Assembly: GCF_900142075.1 (NCBI RefSeq)
Contig: NZ_FQZO01000001.1
Coordinates: 310,001 to 374,000 of the forward strand
Reading direction: 5' to 3'
Origin: Clostridium amylolyticum
GTDB lineage: Bacteria > Bacillota > Clostridia > Clostridiales > Clostridiaceae
Length of the DNA: 64,000 nt
Shown here: positions 1-6,790 of the stretch, one piece after another
Numbering within the stretch: the first letter of the stretch is position 1
Layout of the letters: each line of letters starts with the position of its first letter
The notes under the pieces: model-generated
Database searches by the model: none
Told to the model about the DNA's origin: nothing
What the model saw: the letters and a program-made list of their open reading frames with translations, nothing else
Made by a program: the position numbers and the translations under genes

Positions 1-1
1 A

Positions 2-397
2 TTAGGAAGATTGGTAAGCTACGAAAAGCGTGTACTATTAATAACTGGTTCATTTTTTATGATGGGGGCTAGTCTAGCCGTCTCGGGGTTACTTCCTCCA
101 AATGGATTTGTTATGTTTGTAGTTTGCTGTGCAATAATGGGGCTTTCGGTGCCATTTTACAGCGGTGTGCAAACAGCTCTTTTTCAGGAGAAAATTAAGC
201 CTGAATATTTGGGACGTGTATTTTCCTTGACTGGAAGTATCATGTCACTTGCTATGCCACTTGGGTTAATCCTTTCTGGGTTCTTTGCTGATAGAATTGG
301 TGTAAACCACTGGTTTTTAATATCAGGTATTTTAATCATCGGCATTGCTATAGTTTGCCCGATGATGACTGAGATTAGAAAATTAGATTCAAAATAA
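2..397 (+). CDS. mef: Mef-type macrolide efflux MFS transporter, C-terminal part
   Basis: The frame is open from the first bases, so only the last ~131 codons of an MFS pump are present; the 5' part lies outside the window. The visible part holds about four hydrophobic helices and ends with a short charged tail (EIRKLDSK). The C-terminal region (FFADRIGVNHWF, IVCPMMTEIRKLD) closely resembles what I know of Mef(A)/Mef(E), drug/proton antiporters of about 405 residues that export 14- and 15-membered macrolides. Placement directly before an msr(D)-like gene with an msrD-type leader peptide reproduces the classical mef-msr(D) operon. Identity as Mef is by recall of the family, not by a search; another MFS_3 exporter is possible. 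Integrity of the missing N-terminal part is unknown. Confidence 0.75.
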   Translation, partial: LGRLVSYEKRVLLITGSFFMMGASLAVSGLLPPNGFVMFVVCCAIMGLSVPFYSGVQTALFQEKIKPEYLGRVFSLTGSIMSLAMPLGLILSGFFADRIGVNHWFLISGILIIGIAIVCPMMTEIRKLDSK

Positions 398-422
398 AAT
401 AAACATTATTGGAGGGATATTT

Positions 423-443
423 ATGTATTATATTTTCATGTAA
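423..443 (+). CDS. msrDL: MsrD-type leader peptide MYYIFM
   Basis: Six codons (MYYIFM, then TAA) preceded by GGAGGG at 411-416, 6 nt before the ATG. It sits between the mef-like and msr(D)-like genes, exactly where the published macrolide-sensing leader MsrDL (MYLIFM) lies. Ribosomes stalled on that peptide by macrolides switch on msrD. The copy here differs at residue 3 (Tyr for Leu). Assignment rests on position, Shine-Dalgarno site and five of six identical residues; stalling by the variant is inference. Confidence 0.8.
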   Translation: MYYIFM

Positions 444-495
444 TTCTTCCTGCTTAAATCGCAGGGTTTCCCTGCGTACAGGCAAATGAAAATAT
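430..495 (+). promoter_or_regulatory. msrD leader attenuator structure
   Basis: Nested inverted repeats: ATATTTTCAT (430-439, inside the leader peptide) pairs with ATGAAAATAT (486-495), CCTG (449-452) with CAGG (479-482), and CGCAGGG (460-466) with CCCTGCG (470-476). A ribosome stalled on the leader would occupy the 5' arm of the outer stem and free the downstream region, including the AGGAGG before msr(D). There is no clean U-tract right after the inner hairpin, so whether control is at transcription or translation cannot be read from sequence. Confidence 0.65.
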
Positions 496-520
496 GCGAT
501 TATAGACAGGAGGAAATAAT

Positions 521-1984
521 ATGGAATTGATATTAAAAGCAAAAGACATTCGTGTGGAATTCACAGGACGTGATATTTTAGATATAGATGAACTAGAAAT
601 ATATGATTATGACCGTATTGGTTTAGTAGGAGCAAATGGTGCAGGAAAGAGTACTTTGCTCAAGGTGCTTTTAGGGGAATTAACTCTGCCAGGATGTAAA
701 ATCAATCGTCTTGGAGGATTTTCCTATATCCCCCAATTGGATGAAGTAACTTTGCAGGAGGAAAAAGATTTTGCGCTTATGGGTAAACTGAATGTTCATC
801 AGTTAGAGGTGCAGACCATGAGTGGCGGTGAAGAAACAAGATTTAAATTATCACAGGCTCTTTCGAAGCAGGTACATGGTATTCTGGCAGATGAACCTAC
901 CAGCCATTTAGACCGTGAAGGAATAGACTTTTTAATCGGACAGATAAAATGTTTTTCCGGTGCACTGCTAGTTATCAGCCATGATCGCTATTTCCTTGAT
1001 GAGGTAGTAGATAAAATATGGGAACTGAAAGATGGCAGAATCACGGAGTATTGGGGAAATTATTCTGATTATCTTCGCCAGAAAGAGGAGGAACGTAAAA
1101 GTCAAGCTGCAAAATACGAACAATTTGTTGCAGAACGTGACCGACTGGAACAGGCTGCTGAGGAAAAGCGAAAACAAGCACGTAAAATAGATCAGAAAGT
1201 AAAAGGTGCTGCCAAGAAAAATAGTTCTGAAAGTGGTGGACGTCTAGCGCATCAGAAAACAATTGGAAGCAAGCAAAAGAAAATGTATAATGCTGTTAAG
1301 TCTATGGAGCATAGGGTTGCAGCTTTGGGCGATGTGGAAGCTCCGAAAGACATCAGAACTATTCGGTTTCGACAGAGTAAAGCATTGGCGCTCTACAATC
1401 CATATCCCATTATCGGTATGGAAATTAATAAAAGGTTTGGAGATAAGGTATTGTTTGAAAAGGCATCTTTTCAAATCCCACTTGGAGCAAAAGTTGCACT
1501 GATTGGTGGTAATGGCGTAGGAAAAACAACGTTAATCCAAATGATTTTAAGTGCTGAAGAGGGTATTTCCATTTCACCTAAGGCGGAAATAGGTTATTTT
1601 GCTCAAAATGGGTATAAGTATAACCGTAATCAGGTAGTAATAGAATTTATGCAAGAAAACTGTGATTACAATGTTTCCGAAATACGTTCTGTTTTGGCAT
1701 CAATGGGATTTTTACACAATGATATTAGTAAAACATTATCCGTTTTAAGTGGTGGCGAGATTATTAAGCTACTGTTGGCTAAAATGCTAATGGGCAGGTA
1801 TAATATCCTATTAATGGACGAACCGAGCAACTTCCTTGATCTGCCAAGCTTAGAGGCTTTGGAAATGCTGATGAAAGGGTATGCAGGAACCATTGTGTTT
1901 ATCACACATGACAAACGACTTCTTGATAATGTGGCTGATATAATTTATGAAATTAAAGATAATGGATTGAACTTAGTCCAATAA
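521..1984 (+). CDS. msr(D): ABC-F ribosome-protection protein, Msr(D)-like
   Basis: A 487-residue protein, the exact length of Msr(D), with two ABC domains and no membrane segments. Domain 1 has Walker A GANGAGKST (res ~38-46), signature MSGGEE and a Walker B followed by ADEPTSHLD; a basic, Lys/Gln-rich interdomain linker (res ~195-260) follows; domain 2 has GGNGVGKTT, LSGGE and MDEPSNFLD. ABC-F proteins bind the ribosomal E site and eject macrolides, ketolides and streptogramin B from the exit tunnel. Long stretches (KAKDIRVEF, IGLVGANGAGKSTLL, GNYSDYLRQKEEERKSQAA) match Msr(D) from memory. AGGAGG 9 nt before ATG supports the start. It is cotranscribed with the mef-like gene and controlled by the leader in between. 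Clear divergence in loops suggests a variant allele rather than the streptococcal gene. Confidence 0.88.
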   Translation: MELILKAKDIRVEFTGRDILDIDELEIYDYDRIGLVGANGAGKSTLLKVLLGELTLPGCKINRLGGFSYIPQLDEVTLQEEKDFALMGKLNVHQLEVQTMSGGEETRFKLSQALSKQVHGILADEPTSHLDREGIDFLIGQIKCFSGALLVISHDRYFLDEVVDKIWELKDGRITEYWGNYSDYLRQKEEERKSQAAKYEQFVAERDRLEQAAEEKRKQARKIDQKVKGAAKKNSSESGGRLAHQKTIGSKQKKMYNAVKSMEHRVAALGDVEAPKDIRTIRFRQSKALALYNPYPIIGMEINKRFGDKVLFEKASFQIPLGAKVALIGGNGVGKTTLIQMILSAEEGISISPKAEIGYFAQNGYKYNRNQVVIEFMQENCDYNVSEIRSVLASMGFLHNDISKTLSVLSGGEIIKLLLAKMLMGRYNILLMDEPSNFLDLPSLEALEMLMKGYAGTIVFITHDKRLLDNVADIIYEIKDNGLNLVQ

Positions 1985-2074
1985 TTATTTTATACTTCGT
2001 ATTGATAGACCAAAGACAGGACTTTGAAAGAGATTATGAGTTTTGCCTAATCTTCTAAGTAGGTTAGACTCCTA

Positions 2075-2123
2075 ATGGGAAAAATGAGGTCCTTCAAGAT
2101 AAACTTTGAAGGCTCATTCCCAT
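2075..2123 (+). terminator. Long imperfect stem-loop after msr(D)
   Basis: Nested repeats ATGGGAA/TTCCCAT, TGAG/CTCA and CCTTCAA/TTGAAGG make one long hairpin 90 nt after the msr(D) stop. No T-run follows, so it could be a processing/stability element or part of a leader for the next gene rather than an intrinsic terminator. Confidence 0.45.
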
Positions 2124-2216
2124 AGGGATAATGTAAAACATAAGTAATATATTGCAAAAAATGTGTAACTCCACAAAAGATGTAGATTTTGATATTGATA
2201 AAAGGAGTGTGTTTCT

Positions 2217-3056
2217 ATGGTAGATAATATCATTCAATTAGTAACAGAGAAACTATCCTCTTTGCCTTATATAGAAGGCATTGTATTAGGAGGCTCACGT
2301 GCAAGAGACATCCATACAAAGGGTTCTGATATAGATATCGGAATCTATTACAATTCAGAATCATTTGACTTAAATGCTATCAATCAACTTGCTACAGAAT
2401 TGGATGATGAGCATAGAAACAACCTTGTTGTACCTCCCGGAGCGTGGGGGGATTGGGTTAATGGTGGTGGATGGTTAGTCATAAATGGGTATCATGTTGA
2501 CTTGATTTTACGTGATATAAAACGGGTGGAACAAATAATCAAAGATACGGAGCAAGGAATTGTTACTGCTAATTATCAGACAGGGCATCCCCATGGATAT
2601 ATTAGCGCCATGTACCGTGGAGAATTGGCAATCAGCAAGATACAATACGCTAATGATAAAAACTTTTATGAATTAAAAAAGCAAGCAGAACGTTATCCAA
2701 CAGCTTTGCAGAAAGGGTTAACCGAATTTTTTATGTTTGAGGCAGGTTTCTCTTTAATGTTTTCTAAGAACAATATAGATAAAGACGACGTGTCCTATGT
2801 TTGCGGGCATTGCTTTCGAAGCATATCTTCCCTTAATCAAGTCTTATTTGCAGTAAACAGAGAATACTGTATAAATGAAAAAAAGGCTGTTAAGATGATT
2901 GAAGATTTTAAGATCAAGCCAAGGAATTACAAGGAAAGGGTGGATAAGGTTATTTCCTTAATATCCACTGATGTAGATTGTACAAGAAAAGGAATTGAGA
3001 TTCTTCAAAGACTATTAAATGAGGTTGAACACCTGAAAGGAGCCAATATTCAATGA
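2217..3056 (+). CDS. Nucleotidyltransferase-fold protein, putative antibiotic nucleotidyltransferase
   Basis: 279 residues. The N-terminal nucleotidyltransferase core is plain: GGSRARDIHTKGSDIDIGIYY at res ~22-42 gives the GS..., D-x-D metal-binding signature, with a third acidic position likely in HVDLILRD (res ~94). The C-terminal half is helical. This fold transfers a nucleotidyl group from NTP to a hydroxyl; in this neighbourhood a role in inactivating an aminoglycoside or lincosamide is plausible, but the sequence does not resemble Lnu, AadA or ANT(6) closely enough for me to name the drug. AAAGGAG 9 nt before ATG supports the start. Its stop overlaps the start of the next gene (ATGA), so the two are translationally coupled. 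Alternative: a housekeeping DUF4037-type nucleotidyltransferase. Confidence 0.7.
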   Translation: MVDNIIQLVTEKLSSLPYIEGIVLGGSRARDIHTKGSDIDIGIYYNSESFDLNAINQLATELDDEHRNNLVVPPGAWGDWVNGGGWLVINGYHVDLILRDIKRVEQIIKDTEQGIVTANYQTGHPHGYISAMYRGELAISKIQYANDKNFYELKKQAERYPTALQKGLTEFFMFEAGFSLMFSKNNIDKDDVSYVCGHCFRSISSLNQVLFAVNREYCINEKKAVKMIEDFKIKPRNYKERVDKVISLISTDVDCTRKGIEILQRLLNEVEHLKGANIQ

Positions 3057-4087
3057 CGGGGCCAGATAAGAAAAAGCTTTTTCCAAATGAAAATATAAAG
3101 ACGGTTTGCTATATAAGTAATTTACCGAAAAGAGCTAATGTTGAGATTGGTGAATACACTTATTATAGCGATAATGATAAATCTCCAGAGAGGTTTTATG
3201 ATAATATAGAGCACCACTACGAATTCCTAGGTGATAAACTCATAATAGGCAAGTTCTGTGCAATTGCAGAGGGTATTAGGTTTATCATGAATGGAGCAAA
3301 CCACAGAATGGATGGAATTACAACCTATCCCTTTAATATCTTTGGCTGTGGATGGGAAAAGGTGACTCCTGCAATAGAACAGTTGCCTTTCAAGGGGGAC
3401 ACGGTGATTGGCAATGATGTATGGATAGGTCAAAATGTAACCATTATGCCAGGTATTAAAATTGGTGATGGTGCGATTATTGCCGCTAACTCAACAGTAG
3501 TAAAAAGTGTTGAACCATATACAATATATGGTGGCAATCCAGCTAAATTTATCAAAAAACGATTTAGTGATGAAAAGGTTGAATTCTTACTAAAGCTTCA
3601 ATGGTGGAATTGGGATGAAGAGAAGATATTTAATAATCTTGAAAAGCTAACAACGGAAACTGGATTAGAGCAATTAATGAATAACTGCCTGGACTCGGGA
3701 CCTTTCTACCACGGTACAAAAGCCGATTTGAAGGTCGGGGACTTGTTGGAACCCGGCTATAGCTCAAATTATGGGGAGCGAAAGAAAGCTAACTACGTCT
3801 ATCTAACTGCGACACTAGATGCAGCTATATGGGGAGCTGAACTTGCAGTGGGCGACGAACCTGGTCGGATTTATATTGTAGAGCCAACTGGTACCTTCGA
3901 GAATGATCCTAATTTAACTGATAAGAAATTTCCAGGGAATCCAACAAGGTCTTACCGCACCAAGTCACCGCTACGAGTAGTGGGAGAAGTATTGGATTGG
4001 GAGGGACACTCTCCAGAGGTACTCCAGAACATGTTAGATAATCTTGAGAAGCTAAAGAGGCTTGGTATCGAGGCAATTAACGAATGA
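3053..4087 (+). CDS. Vat-Arr fusion: streptogramin A acetyltransferase + rifamycin ADP-ribosyltransferase
   Basis: 344 residues in one uninterrupted frame. Residues 1 to ~205 are a left-handed beta-helix hexapeptide acetyltransferase of the Vat type: MNGANHRMDG with the presumed catalytic His84, TYPFNIFG, KGDTVIGNDVWIG, GDGAIIAANS, YGGNPAKFIKKRF and LQWWNW are Vat hallmarks. Residues ~217-344 are a rifamycin ADP-ribosyltransferase: FYHGTKADLKVGD, YLTATLDAAIWGAELA, YIVEPTG, DPNLTDKKFPGNPTRSYR, DWEGHSPE. The Arr catalytic triad known from M. smegmatis (His19, Tyr49, Asp84) maps to His220, Tyr250 and Asp285. The joint is only ~10 residues and the Arr part lacks its usual ~12 N-terminal residues. 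Start ATG overlaps the preceding stop by 4 nt. Both enzyme activities are inferred from intact motifs. Confidence 0.85.
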   Translation: MTGPDKKKLFPNENIKTVCYISNLPKRANVEIGEYTYYSDNDKSPERFYDNIEHHYEFLGDKLIIGKFCAIAEGIRFIMNGANHRMDGITTYPFNIFGCGWEKVTPAIEQLPFKGDTVIGNDVWIGQNVTIMPGIKIGDGAIIAANSTVVKSVEPYTIYGGNPAKFIKKRFSDEKVEFLLKLQWWNWDEEKIFNNLEKLTTETGLEQLMNNCLDSGPFYHGTKADLKVGDLLEPGYSSNYGERKKANYVYLTATLDAAIWGAELAVGDEPGRIYIVEPTGTFENDPNLTDKKFPGNPTRSYRTKSPLRVVGEVLDWEGHSPEVLQNMLDNLEKLKRLGIEAINE

Positions 4088-4176
4088 TAGATAAATTTTA
4101 TTTTATTCTAATAAAAGCAAGACACACTTAAGAGTTTTTCCTTTTTATTTTATGTTCATCAAAGCCTATTAATATA

Positions 4177-4306
4177 TTCCCTCAGACTGATTAGTTTGGG
4201 GGAATTTTGCCTTAGGGGGTCTAACTTTTACGCGGAACGAGAGATATTTGCGTTAAGGGTTAGGTTTGAGTAATTGTTTATGTTGGTAGAGAAAAATAAC
4301 CCCTGT
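4177..4306 (+). repeat. Structured ~130-bp direct repeat, copy A
   Basis: Starts TTCCCTCAGACTGAT and is about 80% identical by eye to 5605-5732. It carries two hairpins: ATTCCC...GGGAAT at its left end (4176-4205), and TAACTTTTACGC (4222-4233) facing GCGTTAAGGGTTA (4250-4262). GGGGG near 4215-4219 can also pair with CCCC near 4300. The copies bracket the sdpR-sdpI module. I do not recognise the family. Confidence 0.7.
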
Positions 4307-4329
4307 TAGATAGAATTTGATAAACAAGC

Positions 4330-4372
4330 CAAGACCTAATTAAAAAAATTTTTAATTAGGTCTTGTTTTTTT
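4330..4372 (+). terminator. Rho-independent terminator
   Basis: CAAGACCTAATTAAAAA pairs with TTTTTAATTAGGTCTTG and is followed by seven T residues (4366-4372). It closes the resistance cluster and insulates the sdpR-like promoter. Confidence 0.9.
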
Positions 4373-4386
4373 GTGCATCCAGTGAT

Positions 4387-4420
4387 ATATTCTATTTAAA
4401 GAAAATTTTAAATAGAATAT
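4387..4420 (+). promoter_or_regulatory. Probable SdpR/ArsR operator
   Basis: Perfect 14-bp inverted repeat ATATTCTATTTAAA - 6 nt - TTTAAATAGAATAT, ending 24 bp before the start of the ArsR-family gene, which fits autoregulation. Binding is inferred from position and symmetry. Confidence 0.65.
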
Positions 4421-4444
4421 TGTGGCTGGAGGTAGAAATATCTT

Positions 4445-4720
4445 ATGGGTATTCCAGATACGTTTAAAGCATTGTCAGATCCATTGCGACGGCAAGTTCT
4501 GATTATGCTAAAAAGCGGGGCTATGACTGCTGGAGACATAGCAAATGCATTGGGGATATCGGCAGCAGCACTTTCCTATCATTTAAATTTATTAAAGAAA
4601 GCAGAGCTGTTGATGGAGTATAAACAAAAAAATTATGTATACTACGAGCTGAACACTTCTTTGTTTGATGAGTTAGTGTTATGGCTTAAACAATTTGGGG
4701 GTGAAGAGAATGAAAAATAG
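4445..4720 (+). CDS. sdpR: ArsR-family repressor, SdpR-like
   Basis: 91-residue winged-helix regulator without the metal-binding Cys clusters of true arsenic sensors. FKALSDPLRRQVLIML, AGDIANALGISAAALSYHLNLLKKAELL (recognition helix, res ~32-58) and YYELN (wing) are typical of the SdpR subfamily. GGAGG (4428-4432) precedes ATG. It overlaps the next gene by 11 nt. In Bacillus, SdpR represses the sdpRI operon and is titrated to the membrane by the immunity protein SdpI when toxin is present; the same arrangement is seen here, with a palindromic operator just upstream. Confidence 0.8.
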   Translation: MGIPDTFKALSDPLRRQVLIMLKSGAMTAGDIANALGISAAALSYHLNLLKKAELLMEYKQKNYVYYELNTSLFDELVLWLKQFGGEENEK

Positions 4721-5417
4721 AATATTATGGGGTGTAACTATTTTACCATTGGTTGTAGTTTTGAGTGTAATGAAGTTTTTGCCGGATGATTTACCAACGC
4801 ACTATGATATTAACGGTAATATTGACACATGGGGGTCAAAATATAATAAGTTGATATTTCCAATTATTATTATCCTATTAACTTTAGTTTGGAAATTATT
4901 AATTCGCTATTTTGAAAAGAAGTCCATAAATGCATTAGGGGAAAAGGAGCGTATAGAAGCAGCAGGAAATGTAAAGGTGTTGTATATTGTAGTGATTTGT
5001 GAAACTATTATATTCAATATTATGTGTTACACCTTTTTAATATCAGCTTTTCTGGAGGTACGAAATAGTTCTAATACCATGAGTATCGACATCAATACAG
5101 TTATGAATGTGGTATATGGATTCCTTTTTATCATATGTGGTAATTTTCTACCTAAATGTAAACGGAATGGTGTTGTTGGCCTGCGAACTCCATGGAGTAT
5201 AAAAAATGATGTAGCCTGGGCTAAGAGCCAACGATGGGGTGGAATTATACTGGTAGTATCAGGGGTATTAATATGGCTAGTAAATGCTCTAGTTGGTGGG
5301 TTAACAGCTACCATTATCATGGTTGGACTGTTATTATTGTTTGCAATTTTGGCATTCCCATTATCCTATGTGGCATGGAAGAGGTCGCATTCAGAAGTAG
5401 ATTTAAACAAGATGTGA
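4710..5417 (+). CDS. sdpI: SdpI-family membrane immunity/signalling protein
   Basis: About 235 residues with six or so hydrophobic helices. The DUF1648-type N-terminus (LPDDLPTHYDINGNIDTWGSK, res ~22-42) and the SdpI domain with the PKCKRNGVVGLRTPWSIKND motif place it in the SdpI family, which confers immunity to SDP-like cannibalism toxins and acts as membrane receptor for SdpR. I chose ATG 4710 because GGGGGTG lies just upstream; an upstream TTG at 4695 lacks a site. It forms a two-gene operon with the repressor. No toxin gene (sdpABC) is nearby, so it may be an orphan immunity or envelope-stress device. Confidence 0.8.
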   Translation: MKNRILWGVTILPLVVVLSVMKFLPDDLPTHYDINGNIDTWGSKYNKLIFPIIIILLTLVWKLLIRYFEKKSINALGEKERIEAAGNVKVLYIVVICETIIFNIMCYTFLISAFLEVRNSSNTMSIDINTVMNVVYGFLFIICGNFLPKCKRNGVVGLRTPWSIKNDVAWAKSQRWGGIILVVSGVLIWLVNALVGGLTATIIMVGLLLLFAILAFPLSYVAWKRSHSEVDLNKM

Positions 5418-5604
5418 AAATGTATTTACAATTATGCAGTTTTTCATTATAAGGTCTGAACTAACGAAGGTAATAGATTTTCTTAAGTTATTTGTATCAT
5501 CTTTCTATCACAAGACATGTGGAGACTGTGGTGTTGATAGAGCGAAATAGGCTGATATCAAAGGATTTGAAGGTTTTTAAGTTAATATTGGAGTGTGTTT
5601 TATG

Positions 5605-5732
5605 TTCCCTCAGACTGATAAGTTTGGGGGAATTTTGCTTTAGAGGATATAACCTTTACGCAGAAATAGGGATATTTGCTTTAAGGTTTGGATTTTGAGT
5701 ATTTGTTTATATTAATAGAGGAAAATGACCCC
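5605..5732 (+). repeat. Structured ~130-bp direct repeat, copy B
   Basis: Begins TTCCCTCAGACTGAT and follows copy A (4177-4306) along its length, including the left hairpin and the inner dyad AACCTTTACGC...GCTTTAAGGTT. Differences are partly compensatory around the inner stem, suggesting selection on structure. It lies in the otherwise gene-free stretch 5418-6158. Confidence 0.7.
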
Positions 5733-5913
5733 TACCTATTTCTAGATAGTTTAAGAATAGCGGTTATAATTGATTTTATAATTTGTTTTTTTAAAATCAT
5801 CATGGTATCTATTTCAAAGGCAATCATTCTGACAGCTAATTTTGCTACACTTTAACGGTGGGGTGATGATGCTGATCATGGAAAAATTATTTAGGTGGCC
5901 TTTAGAATATACA

Positions 5914-5959
5914 TTGACATATGGTGATACTCATAGTATCATGATACATATAGTATCAT
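5914..5959 (+). promoter_or_regulatory. Promoter with tandem dyad operators
   Basis: TTGACA (5914-5919), 17 bp, TATCAT (5937-5942). Overlapping it are two copies of the same dyad: TGATAC-N5-GTATCA (5925-5941) and ATGATAC-N5-GTATCAT (5941-5959). The TetR-family gene starts 200 bp downstream and is the likely ligand. The 200 bp between promoter and gene contain no recognisable ORF. Confidence 0.6.
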
Positions 5960-6158
5960 GAATGCTTTATTAGAATAGCCTATTAACAGTGTCTGCTCAT
6001 ACAGAGAAGGAATTAGCATATCTCTTAGGCTGTATTGGCGCGATTATTATATTAAGGACATATGAATCAGAGTTTGCTGGCAGTATGGCTAATAAGGTAT
6101 AGAATTATCAAGGATAGGAGGCTATGGGTACTTTGATTAGGGGTATCCATGAAATAGA

Positions 6159-6776
6159 ATGGCAGAAACAAAAAGAGAAAAATACCTGGAGCAGAGAAAG
6201 CTGCTTATGGAGGAAAGAAAAAAAGAGGTAATAGATACGGCAAAAAAGCTTTTTCTGGAAAAAGGACTGAATAATGTAACTATGAATGACATTATGAATG
6301 AAGCCGGATTAAGTAAAGCAACAATGTACCGTTATTATGACAGCATACATCCCATCGCCTTTGAGGTGGAATACGAAATGATGCAGGAAATATTCAGCGA
6401 TCTGAAACTCATTGATATAACTAACCGAAATGGCGGCGAAGCCATAAAGGAAATTCTTCTGACCATGGTGGACAGGTTTATTTATCATATAAAGGCCTAC
6501 CGTTATATCAGTATGTTCGACTTTCTTTACGCGGATCAGTATCCCAACGATAATCTGTTACAGGAATATAACAAGGTGATACAGTCCATTATTGATGCTA
6601 ATATGAGCGGGGAGAGGGTTAAGGAGCAATATGCCGAAGCCTTAACCTATGTAAGCGTGATTTTTGCTTATCTGCAGAAGCTGGCTCACCGTAAGGAAAT
6701 CATCGATAAAGGGGAAATTGACGTTATTGAGCGATTAAATATCGTAAGGAAGATGATTCACAAGCTGTTGAAATAA
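6159..6776 (+). CDS. TetR-family transcriptional regulator
   Basis: 205 residues. The N-terminal helix-turn-helix is clear: IDTAKKLFLEKGLNNVTMNDIMNEAGLSKATMYRYYDS (res ~24-62, read in pieces). It is preceded by an unusually long, charged N-terminal arm (res 1-22, Lys/Arg/Glu-rich). The ligand domain is all-helical and unassigned. The gene opens a GC-richer segment of hydrolase genes running the same way (next gene 15 bp on), so it probably controls them; tandem dyads at 5925-5959 are candidate operators. No strong Shine-Dalgarno sequence is visible before the ATG. Confidence 0.8.
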   Translation: MAETKREKYLEQRKLLMEERKKEVIDTAKKLFLEKGLNNVTMNDIMNEAGLSKATMYRYYDSIHPIAFEVEYEMMQEIFSDLKLIDITNRNGGEAIKEILLTMVDRFIYHIKAYRYISMFDFLYADQYPNDNLLQEYNKVIQSIIDANMSGERVKEQYAEALTYVSVIFAYLQKLAHRKEIIDKGEIDVIERLNIVRKMIHKLLK

Positions 6777-6790
6777 ATGAAAGGCATAGG

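Noticed and set aside
2161..2223. A 20-codon open frame (ATG TGT AAC...) ending just inside the nucleotidyltransferase gene, possibly a second leader peptide.
   Set aside because: No Shine-Dalgarno sequence precedes it, and most of its length is simply the ribosome-binding region of the real gene.
5492..5698. A 68-codon plus-strand ORF in the gap after sdpI.
   Set aside because: It overlaps repeat B, has no ribosome site and reads as arbitrary hydrophobic/basic sequence.
4177..5732. Integron cassette array with attC sites around sdpR-sdpI.
   Set aside because: Only copy A has R''/R'-like boxes; copy B lacks them, no intI is in the window and spacing between boxes (~47 bp) is short.
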